Source of the DNA: an uncultured Aquimarina sp.
GTDB lineage: Bacteria; Bacteroidota; Bacteroidia; Flavobacteriales; Flavobacteriaceae
Assembly: GCA_947503835.1 (NCBI GenBank)
Contig: CANNFM010000013.1
Coordinates: 62,001 to 126,000 of the forward strand
Reading direction: 5' to 3'
Length of the DNA stretch: 64,000 nt
The notes under the pieces are model-generated. The model did no database searches. It was not told the DNA's origin and saw nothing but the letters and a program-made list of their open reading frames with translations. Below are positions 1-9,072 of the stretch, in pieces. The translations under genes were made by a program, and so were the position numbers. Position 1 is the stretch's first letter, and each line of letters starts with the position of its first letter.

Positions 1-143
1 GATATCGATATATTGTTAATTATATAACATTTTAAGAATCAGTTATTTAAACTGGAATATTTTGTATTAGGATGTGTTAATATAGTATTGTTGAAACTTT
101 AAATTATTAGATAATTTTCTACATAACTAAAAAAACTAATAGT

Positions 144-980
144 ATGTTACAACACAAATTCAAGCTCATTTTATTTTTGACAACTGTCTTATTATGTTAT
201 GGTTGTCAGAATGAAGATTTAGATCAGGAAGGTTTAATTCAAGAAGGACAGACGTTAACTAAAGAAGCAAAAGCTACTTTAGAATTTTTGAAGGAACAAG
301 GATATTCTACAAATGACCTTACGCCAAATTTTGATAGTAAAACATTTATTTATGGTGGTGATATTGCATTTCCTTTTGAACTTAAAGGTAATCTGGATAA
401 AAGTCAACTAAAAAAGGTAGGTACCGATGAAAAAAATCAATGGTATCGTGTAGGAAATGGAGTTTATTATAGCAATTCCAGAGATATTACATATTATATA
501 GAAAGAAATTTTCCAAGACAGTTTGAGTACGAATTTTCTTGGGCTGCTTATCATTGGAGTCGTGCAAGTCCTAATATTAATATAAGACGAACATATACCA
601 GATCTCAAGCAGATATCCTTGTTGGCACTTGGTATAGTACTAGTGATCGTGCATGGGCAAGAGCGGCATTACCAAGTGGTAGAGGAAATGTTGGTTCATG
701 GCTAAACATAAATACAGCTAAAGATCATGAAGGTTCTTCTTCTGAGTCAACAATGGCTTTACTAATACATGAACTAGGGCATAATCTTGGTTATTTGCAT
801 TCTGATCAAACAGAAGGAGATTTTATACCTGGTACCAGAGGTCCAGGGTATCATGCAGCAAACAATTGTGGTTCTGTTATGAAAAGTAGTGTATATGTAT
901 GTAATTGGAGAATAAGCTCAACACCAGGTTGGTCAAGTGATGATAGGAGAGCAATCGATTGGGCGTATGATTTATATTAA
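144..980 (+). CDS. Secreted zinc metalloprotease, lipoprotein (M57/HEIGH-like)
   Basis: A 278-residue putative extracytoplasmic zinc endopeptidase. The N-terminus is a lipoprotein signal with an LCYGC-type lipobox (Cys about 21). The metzincin-like motif HELGHNLGYLH lies at residues 209-219, with H209, H213 and H219 as zinc ligands and E210 as catalytic base. About 30 residues later a CGSVMKS segment could be the Met-turn. The motif and the short catalytic domain fit the M57 'dual-action HEIGH' group of Bacteroidota, although the motif reads HELGH here. It is monocistronic, with a strong terminator just downstream. The protease class is secure; the family name is inferred from the motif. Substrate unknown. 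Confidence 0.8.
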   Translation: MLQHKFKLILFLTTVLLCYGCQNEDLDQEGLIQEGQTLTKEAKATLEFLKEQGYSTNDLTPNFDSKTFIYGGDIAFPFELKGNLDKSQLKKVGTDEKNQWYRVGNGVYYSNSRDITYYIERNFPRQFEYEFSWAAYHWSRASPNINIRRTYTRSQADILVGTWYSTSDRAWARAALPSGRGNVGSWLNINTAKDHEGSSSESTMALLIHELGHNLGYLHSDQTEGDFIPGTRGPGYHAANNCGSVMKSSVYVCNWRISSTPGWSSDDRRAIDWAYDLY

Positions 981-1014
981 TTTTTTTCATAACAAGTATA
1001 ATTAACCGATTGTT

Positions 1015-1055
1015 GAAAAGCTGCTAATTCTAATATTAGCAGCTTTTCTTTTTTA
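1015..1055 (+). terminator. Rho-independent terminator after the metalloprotease
   Basis: A perfect 14-bp stem (GAAAAGCTGCTAAT at 1015-1028 pairing with 1035-1048) and a 6-nt loop are followed by a T-rich run. It lies 35 bp after the metalloprotease stop codon. Confidence 0.85.
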
Positions 1056-1157
1056 TTAGAATACCGGTTATAAATTCTGATCCCTGTTCTGTTTCGCTGG
1101 TAATACATCCGGCAGGCGGGCATTTTGTCTTCTGTCATCTCGAGCGAAGTCGAGAGG

Positions 1158-1225
1158 TCATTACGCAAAATACTCGAATTGACGCTTTTTTTGTAATGAT
1201 TTTCCTAAACACACAATGGGTTAAA
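1158..1225 (+). repeat. Copy of a 68-bp interspersed repeat
   Basis: This segment matches 51458-51525 at 65 of 68 positions, and a diverged inverted copy lies at 31451-31549. All contain ACTCGAATTGACGC followed by a T run. Just upstream, at about 1139-1156, is a small TCTCGA...TCGAGA hairpin. The 323-bp gap between genes (981-1303) holds only this repeat, the terminator at 1015-1055 and A/T-rich sequence leading to the next start codon. Confidence 0.8.
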
Positions 1226-1303
1226 ATACTTTCGTTCGTTATAATTTAGAAATGAAGTAAACATTTTTTAAATTGTAATGTTTATTAACCAAACACTCAC
1301 TAA

Positions 1304-2593
1304 ATGGGATACACACTTGCCCAGCAATTAGAACCATTAGCTATTGATTTTGAAACATTACATAAGAAATATCATCCTATGCTTTCATTGGTTAATGAAT
1401 TGATAGGAGTGATACCTAATTGTGATCCAATTCTTGAAATATGGCCTACAGGATTTCGTACGTACAACCTTTTAGTTCCTAACTTATTAGATTTACCCAA
1501 TTCTTTATGGAAAGGAGAGTCTTTAAAACAATTAATGGGGTTAGCGATGTATACCTCTAGTAGAACTGCTGAATGCCCGTATTGTTCTGCACATACATGC
1601 TCTTTTGCTTTAAGAAGAGGGCTGGATCCAAAAGTGATATCCGGAGAACAAAAAAAAACAAAGGTAGAAGAGGCTGTTGCCGCATTGGCCGAAGGAATGT
1701 CAAAAATTCCTTCGCAATTAACAAGAAAGCACTATACCGATTTGACTTCATATATATCAGAAGAGGAAATTGAGAAGATTATATTGTCTGTTGGACTAAT
1801 GGGATTTCTTAATAAATTTATGGATGCAGTAGGGATTCAACTTGAAAAAGAATCATTACAAGATGTCGGAGAATTACTCTCATCTGCAGGATGGAAACCT
1901 GGAAAACATGTGAAGAATGATCTTGATTTTTCTGAAATTTTATCGAAGCCAATTAAAAAAGATAGTGTTTGGACATACTTGCGCATTATAAAACATGCAC
2001 CCAAAGCTATTCTTATGGAAAAAAGATGGACAAAGGGAGTACCAGATAATTATTTACAAGCAAGAGTGTATCTTGAAAAGCATACAGGATATGCATTTCC
2101 AATCTTGGAAAACATAAAAAATAAACGAATTACCAAAACAGTAACGGCTGTATTAAAAGATAACCTCAATCCAATTACTAGTCAGTTAGGAATAAGGGTT
2201 AAGCATCTTGCAAGTCTTGTCTACCATACAGCAGTTAATAATATTGTACTTGCCAAAGAAGCAGAAGTAATCATAAAAGAACTAACTCCGGATATAGATG
2301 TTACGACGATTGAAAAGATAAAAAAGATAGGGGTACAATCTACACCTACAGATGTATCTTTTTGTAAAAAGATGCTTGCAGATTTGATTGCTATTAATCT
2401 AACAAAAGAAGAAGCTGCGGCTGTACTATTAGCTAGAGCGATATCAAATAGCCCGGCAGAGGTTAATACAACTATTTTAGAAGAAGTTACAACTCACATG
2501 CGACCAGAGAGCACAGTCGAATTAGGAGTTTGGATATCTATACAGCAGTTGTTACATAGATTGAGTAGTTATTATGAGGTGGTTAAAGATTAA
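1304..2593 (+). CDS. AhpD-like / carboxymuconolactone decarboxylase-like protein
   Basis: A 429-residue protein with no signal peptide, so probably cytoplasmic. Residues 90-99 read ECPYCSAHTC, the E-C-x-x-C-x-x-H active-site motif of AhpD-like alkylhydroperoxidase domains (C91, C94, H97). In that family the Cys pair with Glu and His reduces peroxides. The C-terminal half has a similar helical pattern around residues 360-385 but lacks the Cys pair, which suggests a two-domain protein with one degenerate active site. It is about twice the length of a single-domain AhpD. The ATG start follows a spaced A/T-rich leader. A peroxidase-type redox role is inferred; the substrate is unknown. Confidence 0.65.
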   Translation: MGYTLAQQLEPLAIDFETLHKKYHPMLSLVNELIGVIPNCDPILEIWPTGFRTYNLLVPNLLDLPNSLWKGESLKQLMGLAMYTSSRTAECPYCSAHTCSFALRRGLDPKVISGEQKKTKVEEAVAALAEGMSKIPSQLTRKHYTDLTSYISEEEIEKIILSVGLMGFLNKFMDAVGIQLEKESLQDVGELLSSAGWKPGKHVKNDLDFSEILSKPIKKDSVWTYLRIIKHAPKAILMEKRWTKGVPDNYLQARVYLEKHTGYAFPILENIKNKRITKTVTAVLKDNLNPITSQLGIRVKHLASLVYHTAVNNIVLAKEAEVIIKELTPDIDVTTIEKIKKIGVQSTPTDVSFCKKMLADLIAINLTKEEAAAVLLARAISNSPAEVNTTILEEVTTHMRPESTVELGVWISIQQLLHRLSSYYEVVKD

Positions 2594-2642
2594 AAATACG
2601 TTAAGTTGTATGTCGAATAAGTCTTTAGGTATGTTTTTATCT

Positions 2643-3578
2643 TCAAAATGGTAAGTGCTCTACATCTACATTTCCGCCAGATAAAATGATTCCAACTTTT
2701 TTAGTTTTGAAATATTCCTTTTCTCGAAGTAAAGCCGCAAAAGGAACTGCACAGGAAGGTTCGATAATGATTTTCATGCGTTCCCAGATCAATCGCATAG
2801 CCGATATGATTTCATCTTCTTCAACCCGAATGATTTCTGAAACATGTTTTTGTATGATAGGAAAATTAATATCCCCCAATTGGGTTTTAAGCCCATCTGC
2901 AATAGTATTGGTCGTTGTATTCGTTTCTATTTTGCCCGATTGCAGGGAACGAAAGGCGTCATCAACCTCAAAAGGTTCGCCACCAATTACTTTGCAGTTG
3001 TTACCATAAAAATGAGCGGCCAGAGCAGTACCTGCAATCAATCCACCACCACCTATCGGAGTAAAGATATAATCAAGATCAGAATGATCCTCTAGTAATT
3101 CTATAGCAGCGGTTCCTTGCCCCAGGATCACATCCAGATCATTAGAAGGATGTAAAAAAGTAGGGCCTTTTTCTTTTTGAATTTGAGCCGCAGTTTGTTC
3201 ACGATCTTCTAGAGTAGGAGGGCATTCGATGATTATGCCTCCATAACCTTTTACGGCATCTTTTTTTACTTGTGGTGCGGTAGAAGGCATCACAATGTAA
3301 GCTTTTACTCCCAAGCTTTGTGCTGCTAATGATAAGGCCTGTGCAAAATTACCAGAAGAATGCGTAACAACACCCTTGGCTTGTTGATCTTTTGATAATT
3401 GTAAAATGGCATTGGCGGCCCCTCTCATTTTAAAAGCACCCATGCGCTGAAAATTCTCACATTTAAAGTATATCTCAGTTCCTGAAATATTGTTTAGTAA
3501 ACGAGAGGTCAATACCGGTGTTTTGTGAATATATGGTTTGATCCTATCGTGACAGTTTTTTAACTCTTGTTTTGTCAT
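2643..3578 (-). CDS. PLP-dependent serine/threonine dehydratase or serine racemase
   Basis: A 311-residue fold-type II PLP enzyme. The Schiff-base lysine is K50 in FKMRGA, the substrate-binding loop is SSGN (74-77), and the phosphate-binding glycine loop GGGGL lies at 176-180. There is no C-terminal ACT regulatory domain, so this is the short catabolic-type threonine ammonia-lyase / serine racemase form rather than the biosynthetic IlvA form. It would convert threonine or serine to the 2-oxoacid plus ammonia, or interconvert serine enantiomers; sequence alone does not separate these. It is convergent with the AhpD-like gene and stands alone on the minus strand. Confidence 0.85.
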   Translation of the reverse strand: MTKQELKNCHDRIKPYIHKTPVLTSRLLNNISGTEIYFKCENFQRMGAFKMRGAANAILQLSKDQQAKGVVTHSSGNFAQALSLAAQSLGVKAYIVMPSTAPQVKKDAVKGYGGIIIECPPTLEDREQTAAQIQKEKGPTFLHPSNDLDVILGQGTAAIELLEDHSDLDYIFTPIGGGGLIAGTALAAHFYGNNCKVIGGEPFEVDDAFRSLQSGKIETNTTTNTIADGLKTQLGDINFPIIQKHVSEIIRVEEDEIISAMRLIWERMKIIIEPSCAVPFAALLREKEYFKTKKVGIILSGGNVDVEHLPF

Positions 3579-3638
3579 CCAGGTAATTAAATTGCAATTC
3601 CCTAAAATTAATACTTTTTTACATTACCAATTTCATGG

Positions 3639-4847
3639 TTATGTTTTATTTTGGATCCATGGAGCATATTGATACTCTTTGGTTTTTGAAGCAGTCTCCC
3701 TGTTTTTTAAATGTAAGTGATTCTCGTCGAATTGTTTACTTCTATATCCTAAAAGATGAAAGAATTGTCTGGTAAAAAACCGAGCAATTTTTAGATTTAC
3801 GGTTAGTACATCTTTTTTGTCAGAACTCCATCGTACGCCTGGTAATAGCGGTAAAACACGATCAAAGCCAATATTGCGTAAAATTGCTGATACATTGAGG
3901 AAGAATCTAGAGGTTCTTTTGATAAGAAAAAAACCGTCATCACCTTGTTTTTGGTATAATGGCATAAATATTTTCCCATGTTTACGAGAAATGATTGTTT
4001 TACCATTGCTTGTTGCTAACTCTTGGTACTTTTCAATCTTTTGAAAATTTATGAATCCAGGTTTCATATTGAAAGTATTTCCATTTTGGATCTCATGTCG
4101 CGAAAAGATCTCATAAACATGCTTATAATCCAAAGAGTTATTAGATAATGTCTGATAATGATGTTCATAATCGATATCAGCTTTAGCAATACTACCTGCA
4201 AAAACTAAGGTGAGATAGATAAAGGATATGTGATTTTGGATAGAAGCTATATCATCATGTTGACCTGCTTCAAAACCAAATGCTACGTAACCTAATTCAT
4301 TAATATAGCTAAGCAAAGGTCCTTCTAGATATTCTTCGATACCGAGAATCATGGGTAAAGGATATTGCATGGTAAATTTTCGATTTAATAAACTATCATT
4401 TACCGTAAGAAAAGGTACCGTCCTACTAGAAGTCGAATGAAGATCCATGAAGTAAAATGGGCCACTTTCAATTTCAAAAATTTTAAGGATTGTGGTATAG
4501 ATATCTTTTTGCTGAGCAATATCTTCATTATCGTTAGGGTGAATTTCAATAAGTCTTTTTATGTTTTTAGGAGTCCATAATCGATTCAGGTCTTGTTTGT
4601 CATATCGTTTACCTTTTTCTAGTGCCCAAAGATTACCACTTATGGCATAGATACTTCCTAGAATAAGGGTGTTTTGTTCTCGCAATTCACTTAAGACTTT
4701 ATGCAGTGCGAATACTCCAGAGGGTTCATTACCGTGAATACCCCCGATAAAAATTAGGGTAGGGCCTTCTTGAGATCCTTTAATGTGACCTATTAATCGT
4801 TTTACTTCTAGTGTTTTATTTAATGCTTTACTATAGACTTTAATCAT
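3639..4847 (-). CDS. Succinylglutamate desuccinylase / aspartoacylase family hydrolase
   Basis: A 402-residue zinc hydrolase of the AstE/AspA (M14-like) family. From the ATG at 4847 the motifs are GGIHGNE (zinc ligands H38 and E41), DLNRLW (Asp-Arg substrate motif, about 86-91), DLHSTSS (third zinc ligand about H137) and a later GFEAGQH segment holding the likely catalytic Glu. The frame extends upstream only to a TTG, so I prefer the ATG. That start overlaps the stop of the upstream glutamate-cysteine-ligase-like gene by 8 bp, implying translational coupling. Family members remove acyl groups from amino acids, and the partner gene suggests it acts on an amide made by that ligase (inference). 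The substrate is not known. Confidence 0.75.
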   Translation of the reverse strand: MIKVYSKALNKTLEVKRLIGHIKGSQEGPTLIFIGGIHGNEPSGVFALHKVLSELREQNTLILGSIYAISGNLWALEKGKRYDKQDLNRLWTPKNIKRLIEIHPNDNEDIAQQKDIYTTILKIFEIESGPFYFMDLHSTSSRTVPFLTVNDSLLNRKFTMQYPLPMILGIEEYLEGPLLSYINELGYVAFGFEAGQHDDIASIQNHISFIYLTLVFAGSIAKADIDYEHHYQTLSNNSLDYKHVYEIFSRHEIQNGNTFNMKPGFINFQKIEKYQELATSNGKTIISRKHGKIFMPLYQKQGDDGFFLIKRTSRFFLNVSAILRNIGFDRVLPLLPGVRWSSDKKDVLTVNLKIARFFTRQFFHLLGYRSKQFDENHLHLKNRETASKTKEYQYAPWIQNKT

Positions 4848-6708
4848 GATCAAATGCAATTACATCCTTTATTGTAATTATACCTACCAGATCCTGTTCT
4901 TGTAGTACAGGCAGACAACCAATTTCGTGCTTTTTCATTGTCTCTATTGCTTTTTTTATTGTAGTTCTTGGTTGTACAGTGATTACTTTTTTTACCATGA
5001 TATCGGATACAATACGACTATCGCTGTTTTTTTCTTGATTCTGAATATTTTTTACATGATTCCATGTTAACAAACCAGAGAGTTTGCCTGATTCACTTTC
5101 AACAGGAACATGATGAATATTTTTCCATTTCATGATACTCGTTGCAAGACTTGCCAAATCGTATTCATCTACTGTAAATAAATTAGTAGACATGATGTGA
5201 CCCACTAAAGATGCATCGTCTACAATTTCAGGAATACTTTTGATCATAGGCCAATCATGACCGGGTAATCTATTTTGTTGGTTTTGGTACATGGCTTTAG
5301 TTATTGCTCGCAATGCATTATCTTTTTTCAGGTTTTTCCGAAGAAAACTATAGTTTTTGACAATCCATTCGTTTGGAGTACTACCTTTTGTTCGGTTTTC
5401 AATGATTTTCAGTAATCTTTCTATATCATTTTGATCGATGTTTGCTTTTTCTAATCCGATGTAAGCAATTGGCAAGAGTTCTTTCAAGACTAGATCTTGA
5501 ACAGAAATCGATTTCCCCATCCATTGTAGCATAGTGCCTTTGCCCATTCTGGCGGCTTTAACAAAGTTTCCTTTTACATCTCTGAAATCCATGCAATCTG
5601 GCATATTGTCAAATTTTGAGGGGCGTCCGATCATTAATCCTACCCAAAATGCAAAATTTGCTACTTCATCAAGACTAGTAGGACCCGATGGGATATAGCG
5701 ATTTTCAATTCTAACATGTGGTTTTCCTTCACTAATACCATAACATGGTCGGTTCCATCGATACACAGTTCCATTATGTAAGTTGAGAGCTTGTAACTTT
5801 GGGGTGTAGCCTTTTTTTAGTTCTGAAAGTGAACTTGTAGTAATATCTCGAGATAAAACAATCTTGTGATGTGCAATATCATTTTTAAAAATCTCCACAA
5901 CAGAGCCTGATGCCCATTGATTACTAAAACTAACCCTGGCTCTGCGATCTTTAAGAGCATAGGACGTTCTGCGTATATCTAAACTCTGCCTGAATAAGGC
6001 AATACGGGTTTCACTCCATAATTCTCTGCCAAATAACAAGGGTGAATTAGCACATATTCCTAAAACCGGAGCTGATATTGCCTGTGCCCAATTATAGCTA
6101 GAAACAAAATCTTGAGGAGGAATTTGTAAATGCATTTGAAAACTAGTGTTACAAGCTTCAAAAAGTACATTTTGGTGATGTATGCTTAATTCGTCCACTC
6201 CTCTGATATGAAGTTCGAAATCTGTGCCTCTTTGCGCTCTTAATATTTCATTAAGTATATGATACCTTGGATTAGGCGTCATATATTCTAGTTCGAGATG
6301 ACGTTTTCTGATAGTGGGTAGAATACCGGTAAGTAAAACTTTGGTATCTAATTTTTCTGCTACTGTTTTGGCTTTGTTTAATAAACGGTTTAATTCTTTT
6401 TCAACTTTTGAGAAGCAATTTGTTTTTAACTCCAGGGGATCTAAGTTAATCTCTAGATTATATTTGGCTAATTCTGTAGTAAAGTGATGATCGGTAAGTT
6501 GTTTTAATATTGCTTCAGCATTTTTTGCGGGCCTCCATTTAGTATTGACCAAACAAAATTCTTGCTCTGCACCAATACGAATGATGTCATCTTCGATTAA
6601 GCCTTCTTCTAACATGATTTCTAAGGCTTTTATATCATCAAGCAAATGTTCAATAAATTTGGCTCGACCTTTTTGATTTGTGCTACGTTTTACATTGTGT
6701 TCACCCAT
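4840..6708 (-). CDS. Glutamate-cysteine ligase family 2-like protein with C-terminal CBS pair
   Basis: A 622-residue protein counted from the ATG at 6708; the frame also allows a GTG start at 6756. The N-terminal about 450 residues resemble the GCS2/YbdK carboxylate-amine ligase family, with the RIGAEQEF motif near residue 45 and ENRYIPSGP near 330. A linker follows, then two CBS domains at about 502-622. CBS pairs usually bind adenine nucleotides and could regulate the ligase. It is translationally coupled to the downstream aspartoacylase-like hydrolase. Such pairs recur in Bacteroidota to my knowledge, but the product is unknown. The CBS fusion and length are unlike glutathione-making GshA, so I do not assign gshA. 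Confidence 0.75.
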   Translation of the reverse strand: MGEHNVKRSTNQKGRAKFIEHLLDDIKALEIMLEEGLIEDDIIRIGAEQEFCLVNTKWRPAKNAEAILKQLTDHHFTTELAKYNLEINLDPLELKTNCFSKVEKELNRLLNKAKTVAEKLDTKVLLTGILPTIRKRHLELEYMTPNPRYHILNEILRAQRGTDFELHIRGVDELSIHHQNVLFEACNTSFQMHLQIPPQDFVSSYNWAQAISAPVLGICANSPLLFGRELWSETRIALFRQSLDIRRTSYALKDRRARVSFSNQWASGSVVEIFKNDIAHHKIVLSRDITTSSLSELKKGYTPKLQALNLHNGTVYRWNRPCYGISEGKPHVRIENRYIPSGPTSLDEVANFAFWVGLMIGRPSKFDNMPDCMDFRDVKGNFVKAARMGKGTMLQWMGKSISVQDLVLKELLPIAYIGLEKANIDQNDIERLLKIIENRTKGSTPNEWIVKNYSFLRKNLKKDNALRAITKAMYQNQQNRLPGHDWPMIKSIPEIVDDASLVGHIMSTNLFTVDEYDLASLATSIMKWKNIHHVPVESESGKLSGLLTWNHVKNIQNQEKNSDSRIVSDIMVKKVITVQPRTTIKKAIETMKKHEIGCLPVLQEQDLVGIITIKDVIAFDHD

Positions 6709-6862
6709 AAGTACTACTATTAAAAATCGTACAGACTCATAAAGAGCTATACTCACTTTAAAAATATTAGCTTTTTAAGTCAGAAAGAATGCTATTTGTC
6801 ATAGTTATTGAATTTTTTATGACTAATTCATTTGTTATGGGTAAGAAAGCTGAATTTCTGGA

Positions 6863-7504
6863 TTACTTCTTTTTTCCAATTAAAAGCGTGTTTACACCTT
6901 CTACATGATCATATTGAGTCCATGTTATTTTTGACTCTAATGTAGATTTTAATTTTTCGATCTTATCTGGGTCTTTAAGAAGAATTCCAGCATTAAAGAG
7001 AACATAACCACCAGATTGCAGTAGTTGAAGTATGTGAGTCCAAAACTTTTCTTTATAAAAAGGTTCAGGAACAGTTTGATCAAGAAAAATATCAATGATT
7101 ATTAAATCGTAGTGTTTTTTACAGTTTTCAACATAATGTAACGCATCATCATTAATAATGCTTAAATGCGTATTCTCTTTTATCTCAAATTCATTTTTTG
7201 CGATTTGAATTACGGTATCATCAATCTCTACAGCGGTAATTTGACCTTTGTAATTAAACCGATTGTTTAGTGATTGGATTACACTACCACCACCAAGTCC
7301 AAGTAATAAGATTTCAGTTGTGTTCTGAATTTCAATTTTAGAAAGCCCAAAATCTAAAACCTTTTGTAAAGAACCATAAGAGTAGTTAGCATTTTGGCTG
7401 TCAAGAACTTTCTTTCCATTAACCCACAGAACTTCTAATGTTCCATTTATTTGGGAAGTTATTCTTTTTGTTAAGGGCCATATATGACTTACTACCTTTT
7501 TCAT
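6863..7504 (-). CDS. Spermidine synthase-like methyltransferase-fold protein
   Basis: A 213-residue Rossmann-fold protein of the spermine/spermidine synthase family. The nucleotide-binding motif LGLGGGSVIQSL lies near residues 69-80, the acidic AVEIDD strand end near 97-102, and the DIIIID-like loop is LIIIDIFLD near 136-144. It is shorter than canonical SpeE (about 280 residues) because the N-terminal beta domain is reduced. It may be an aminopropyltransferase or, like many short 'fused MFS/spermidine synthase' relatives, an uncharacterised methyltransferase. A terminator separates it from the upstream GlcG-like gene, so it is probably expressed separately. Confidence 0.7.
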   Translation of the reverse strand: MKKVVSHIWPLTKRITSQINGTLEVLWVNGKKVLDSQNANYSYGSLQKVLDFGLSKIEIQNTTEILLLGLGGGSVIQSLNNRFNYKGQITAVEIDDTVIQIAKNEFEIKENTHLSIINDDALHYVENCKKHYDLIIIDIFLDQTVPEPFYKEKFWTHILQLLQSGGYVLFNAGILLKDPDKIEKLKSTLESKITWTQYDHVEGVNTLLIGKKK

Positions 7505-7518
7505 ATACTTTTTTCTTT

Positions 7519-7561
7519 AAAAAAAATCCCGGTTGTCATTTATTATTAATAACACCGGGAT
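7519..7561 (-). terminator. Terminator for the GlcG-like gene
   Basis: The arms ATCCCGGT (7526-7533) and ACCGGGAT (7554-7561) form an 8-bp stem. Read on the minus strand it is followed by an uninterrupted T run (A run at 7519-7526), just after the stop of the GlcG-like gene. Confidence 0.75.
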
Positions 7562-7583
7562 AGTAATTTATTCAGAAATACGA

Positions 7584-7982
7584 TTATAATGCCAAAGCTC
7601 CGGCTTCTGCAACAGCGTGATCATTCTCTACACTGCTTCCGCTTACGCCAATGGCACCGATAATTTCACCTTGTTTATTTTTAATCGGCACACCGCCAGG
7701 AAAAGTAATTAAACCACCATTAGAATGTTCTATATTGTATAGTGCGCCGCCGGGTTGCGAAAGCCCTCCGATGACTCCTGTGTTCATATCAAAAAAGCGA
7801 GCCGTTTTAGCTTTTTTCAGAGAAATATCGGCAGATCCTAACCAGGCTCCATCCATACGTACAAATGCTAAAAGATTAGCTCCTGCATCTACTACAGATA
7901 TATTCATTTTGGTATCTAATGAAATTGATTTTTCTTTTGCAACAGCAATAATTTTTTCAGCTTGTTCTAGAGTAATGTTCAT
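7584..7982 (-). CDS. GlcG/HbpS-family (haem-binding / DUF336) protein
   Basis: A 132-residue protein of the GlcG/HbpS fold. It has the N-terminal LEQAEKIIAVAKEKS helix, the MNISVVDAGANLLAFVRMDGAW strand pair, the FFDMNTGVIGGLSQPGG loop, and the glycine-rich GGVPIKNKQGEIIGAIGVSG segment near the C-terminus. The family includes haem sensors and proteins linked to glycolate or aromatic metabolism; its biochemical role in Bacteroidota is unclear. There is no signal peptide. It stands alone with its own terminator. Confidence 0.8.
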   Translation of the reverse strand: MNITLEQAEKIIAVAKEKSISLDTKMNISVVDAGANLLAFVRMDGAWLGSADISLKKAKTARFFDMNTGVIGGLSQPGGALYNIEHSNGGLITFPGGVPIKNKQGEIIGAIGVSGSSVENDHAVAEAGALAL

Positions 7983-8030
7983 GATTTTTTGTGTTTAAAA
8001 TAAATTGAATCCAAAAGTAGCGTTTAATGT

Positions 8031-8972
8031 TCAATTCCATGACAAATTTTTACGTTCTATCCAATAATGTTTTGGATCTGATTTTAGGGTGTACAATGCC
8101 TCAATTTCTTCTAAGTTTAATTGAAAAGTACCCGTTTTAAGGTTGTCGCCAATATGTTTTTGATTAGCAGCTCCGCTAAGTATTTTGTATGGTTGTAGAC
8201 TATCTAAACAGAATTGCATAGCAATAGCATCTATGCCCACCTGATATTTACCCGCTAGCTTTTGTAAAGCAGTATATAGTTCTTGGTATTTCGGGTATTC
8301 TTGATTTGGGAATAACCTTCCGTTTGCTAAAGCTTCTTTTATAATAATTTTTTTCTTTTGCTCCTTTAAGATGTTTGCAATGTCTGCTATACTTTGATCC
8401 AGGATATTGTAGGTAACCTGAAAAGCATCAAATAATAGATCACCATTTACTTCAATCTCTAAGGCTTTTTTAATGACATCTACCTGGTTGTGGCCACTTG
8501 TTGTGATCCCAATTTCAATTTTGTGCTCTTGTTTTAATTCTAATAATCTATGAAGCACTGCTTCATTTTCTAGTACTCCAGATTCAAAAGTTGCAGAATG
8601 TATCTGATAAATTTTAAGGTTAGGAAGTAGTCGTTGGGATGTTTGCCATTGTTCATTTAATTTAGATATGCTATGTTCTTTAATCTCATGCACAGTAGCT
8701 TTAGGGTCAAAATTTGCAGTATAGGTATATCCCCATTTAGTAGCAACTTCTATAGTTGGGTCGTTTTTAAATAGTACCCAATCGATAAGTAATTCTTCGG
8801 CCAATCCATATCCGGGTGCTGTATCAAAATATCGAACTCCTTGGTTATAGGCATATTCTAATGTCTGCCAACCTCTTTCACGAAAACCCTCTAAAGAGAT
8901 GGATTCATTTTCTTCTTTTCTAATATTAATATATTGTGGTCGCCCGATTGCAGCAGTACCTAATCCTATCAT
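8031..8972 (-). CDS. Aldo/keto reductase
   Basis: A 313-residue TIM-barrel oxidoreductase using NAD(P)H. All four parts of the AKR catalytic tetrad are visible: Asp and Tyr in FDTAPGYGLAEEL, Lys in VATKWGY, and His in IYQIHSATF. Its length is normal for the family. The substrate cannot be read from sequence. It follows the alpha/beta hydrolase gene by about 100 bp on the same strand and could belong to that transcript. Confidence 0.85.
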   Translation of the reverse strand: MIGLGTAAIGRPQYINIRKEENESISLEGFRERGWQTLEYAYNQGVRYFDTAPGYGLAEELLIDWVLFKNDPTIEVATKWGYTYTANFDPKATVHEIKEHSISKLNEQWQTSQRLLPNLKIYQIHSATFESGVLENEAVLHRLLELKQEHKIEIGITTSGHNQVDVIKKALEIEVNGDLLFDAFQVTYNILDQSIADIANILKEQKKKIIIKEALANGRLFPNQEYPKYQELYTALQKLAGKYQVGIDAIAMQFCLDSLQPYKILSGAANQKHIGDNLKTGTFQLNLEEIEALYTLKSDPKHYWIERKNLSWN

Positions 8973-9072
8973 AAGAAGTAGTTTTTTTGCATTGTTTTCT
9001 TTGATGTAAGATATGAATATTTATGTGTTTACTATGTGATTGGTTAGGGCTATTTAATAGTATTGTACTACA

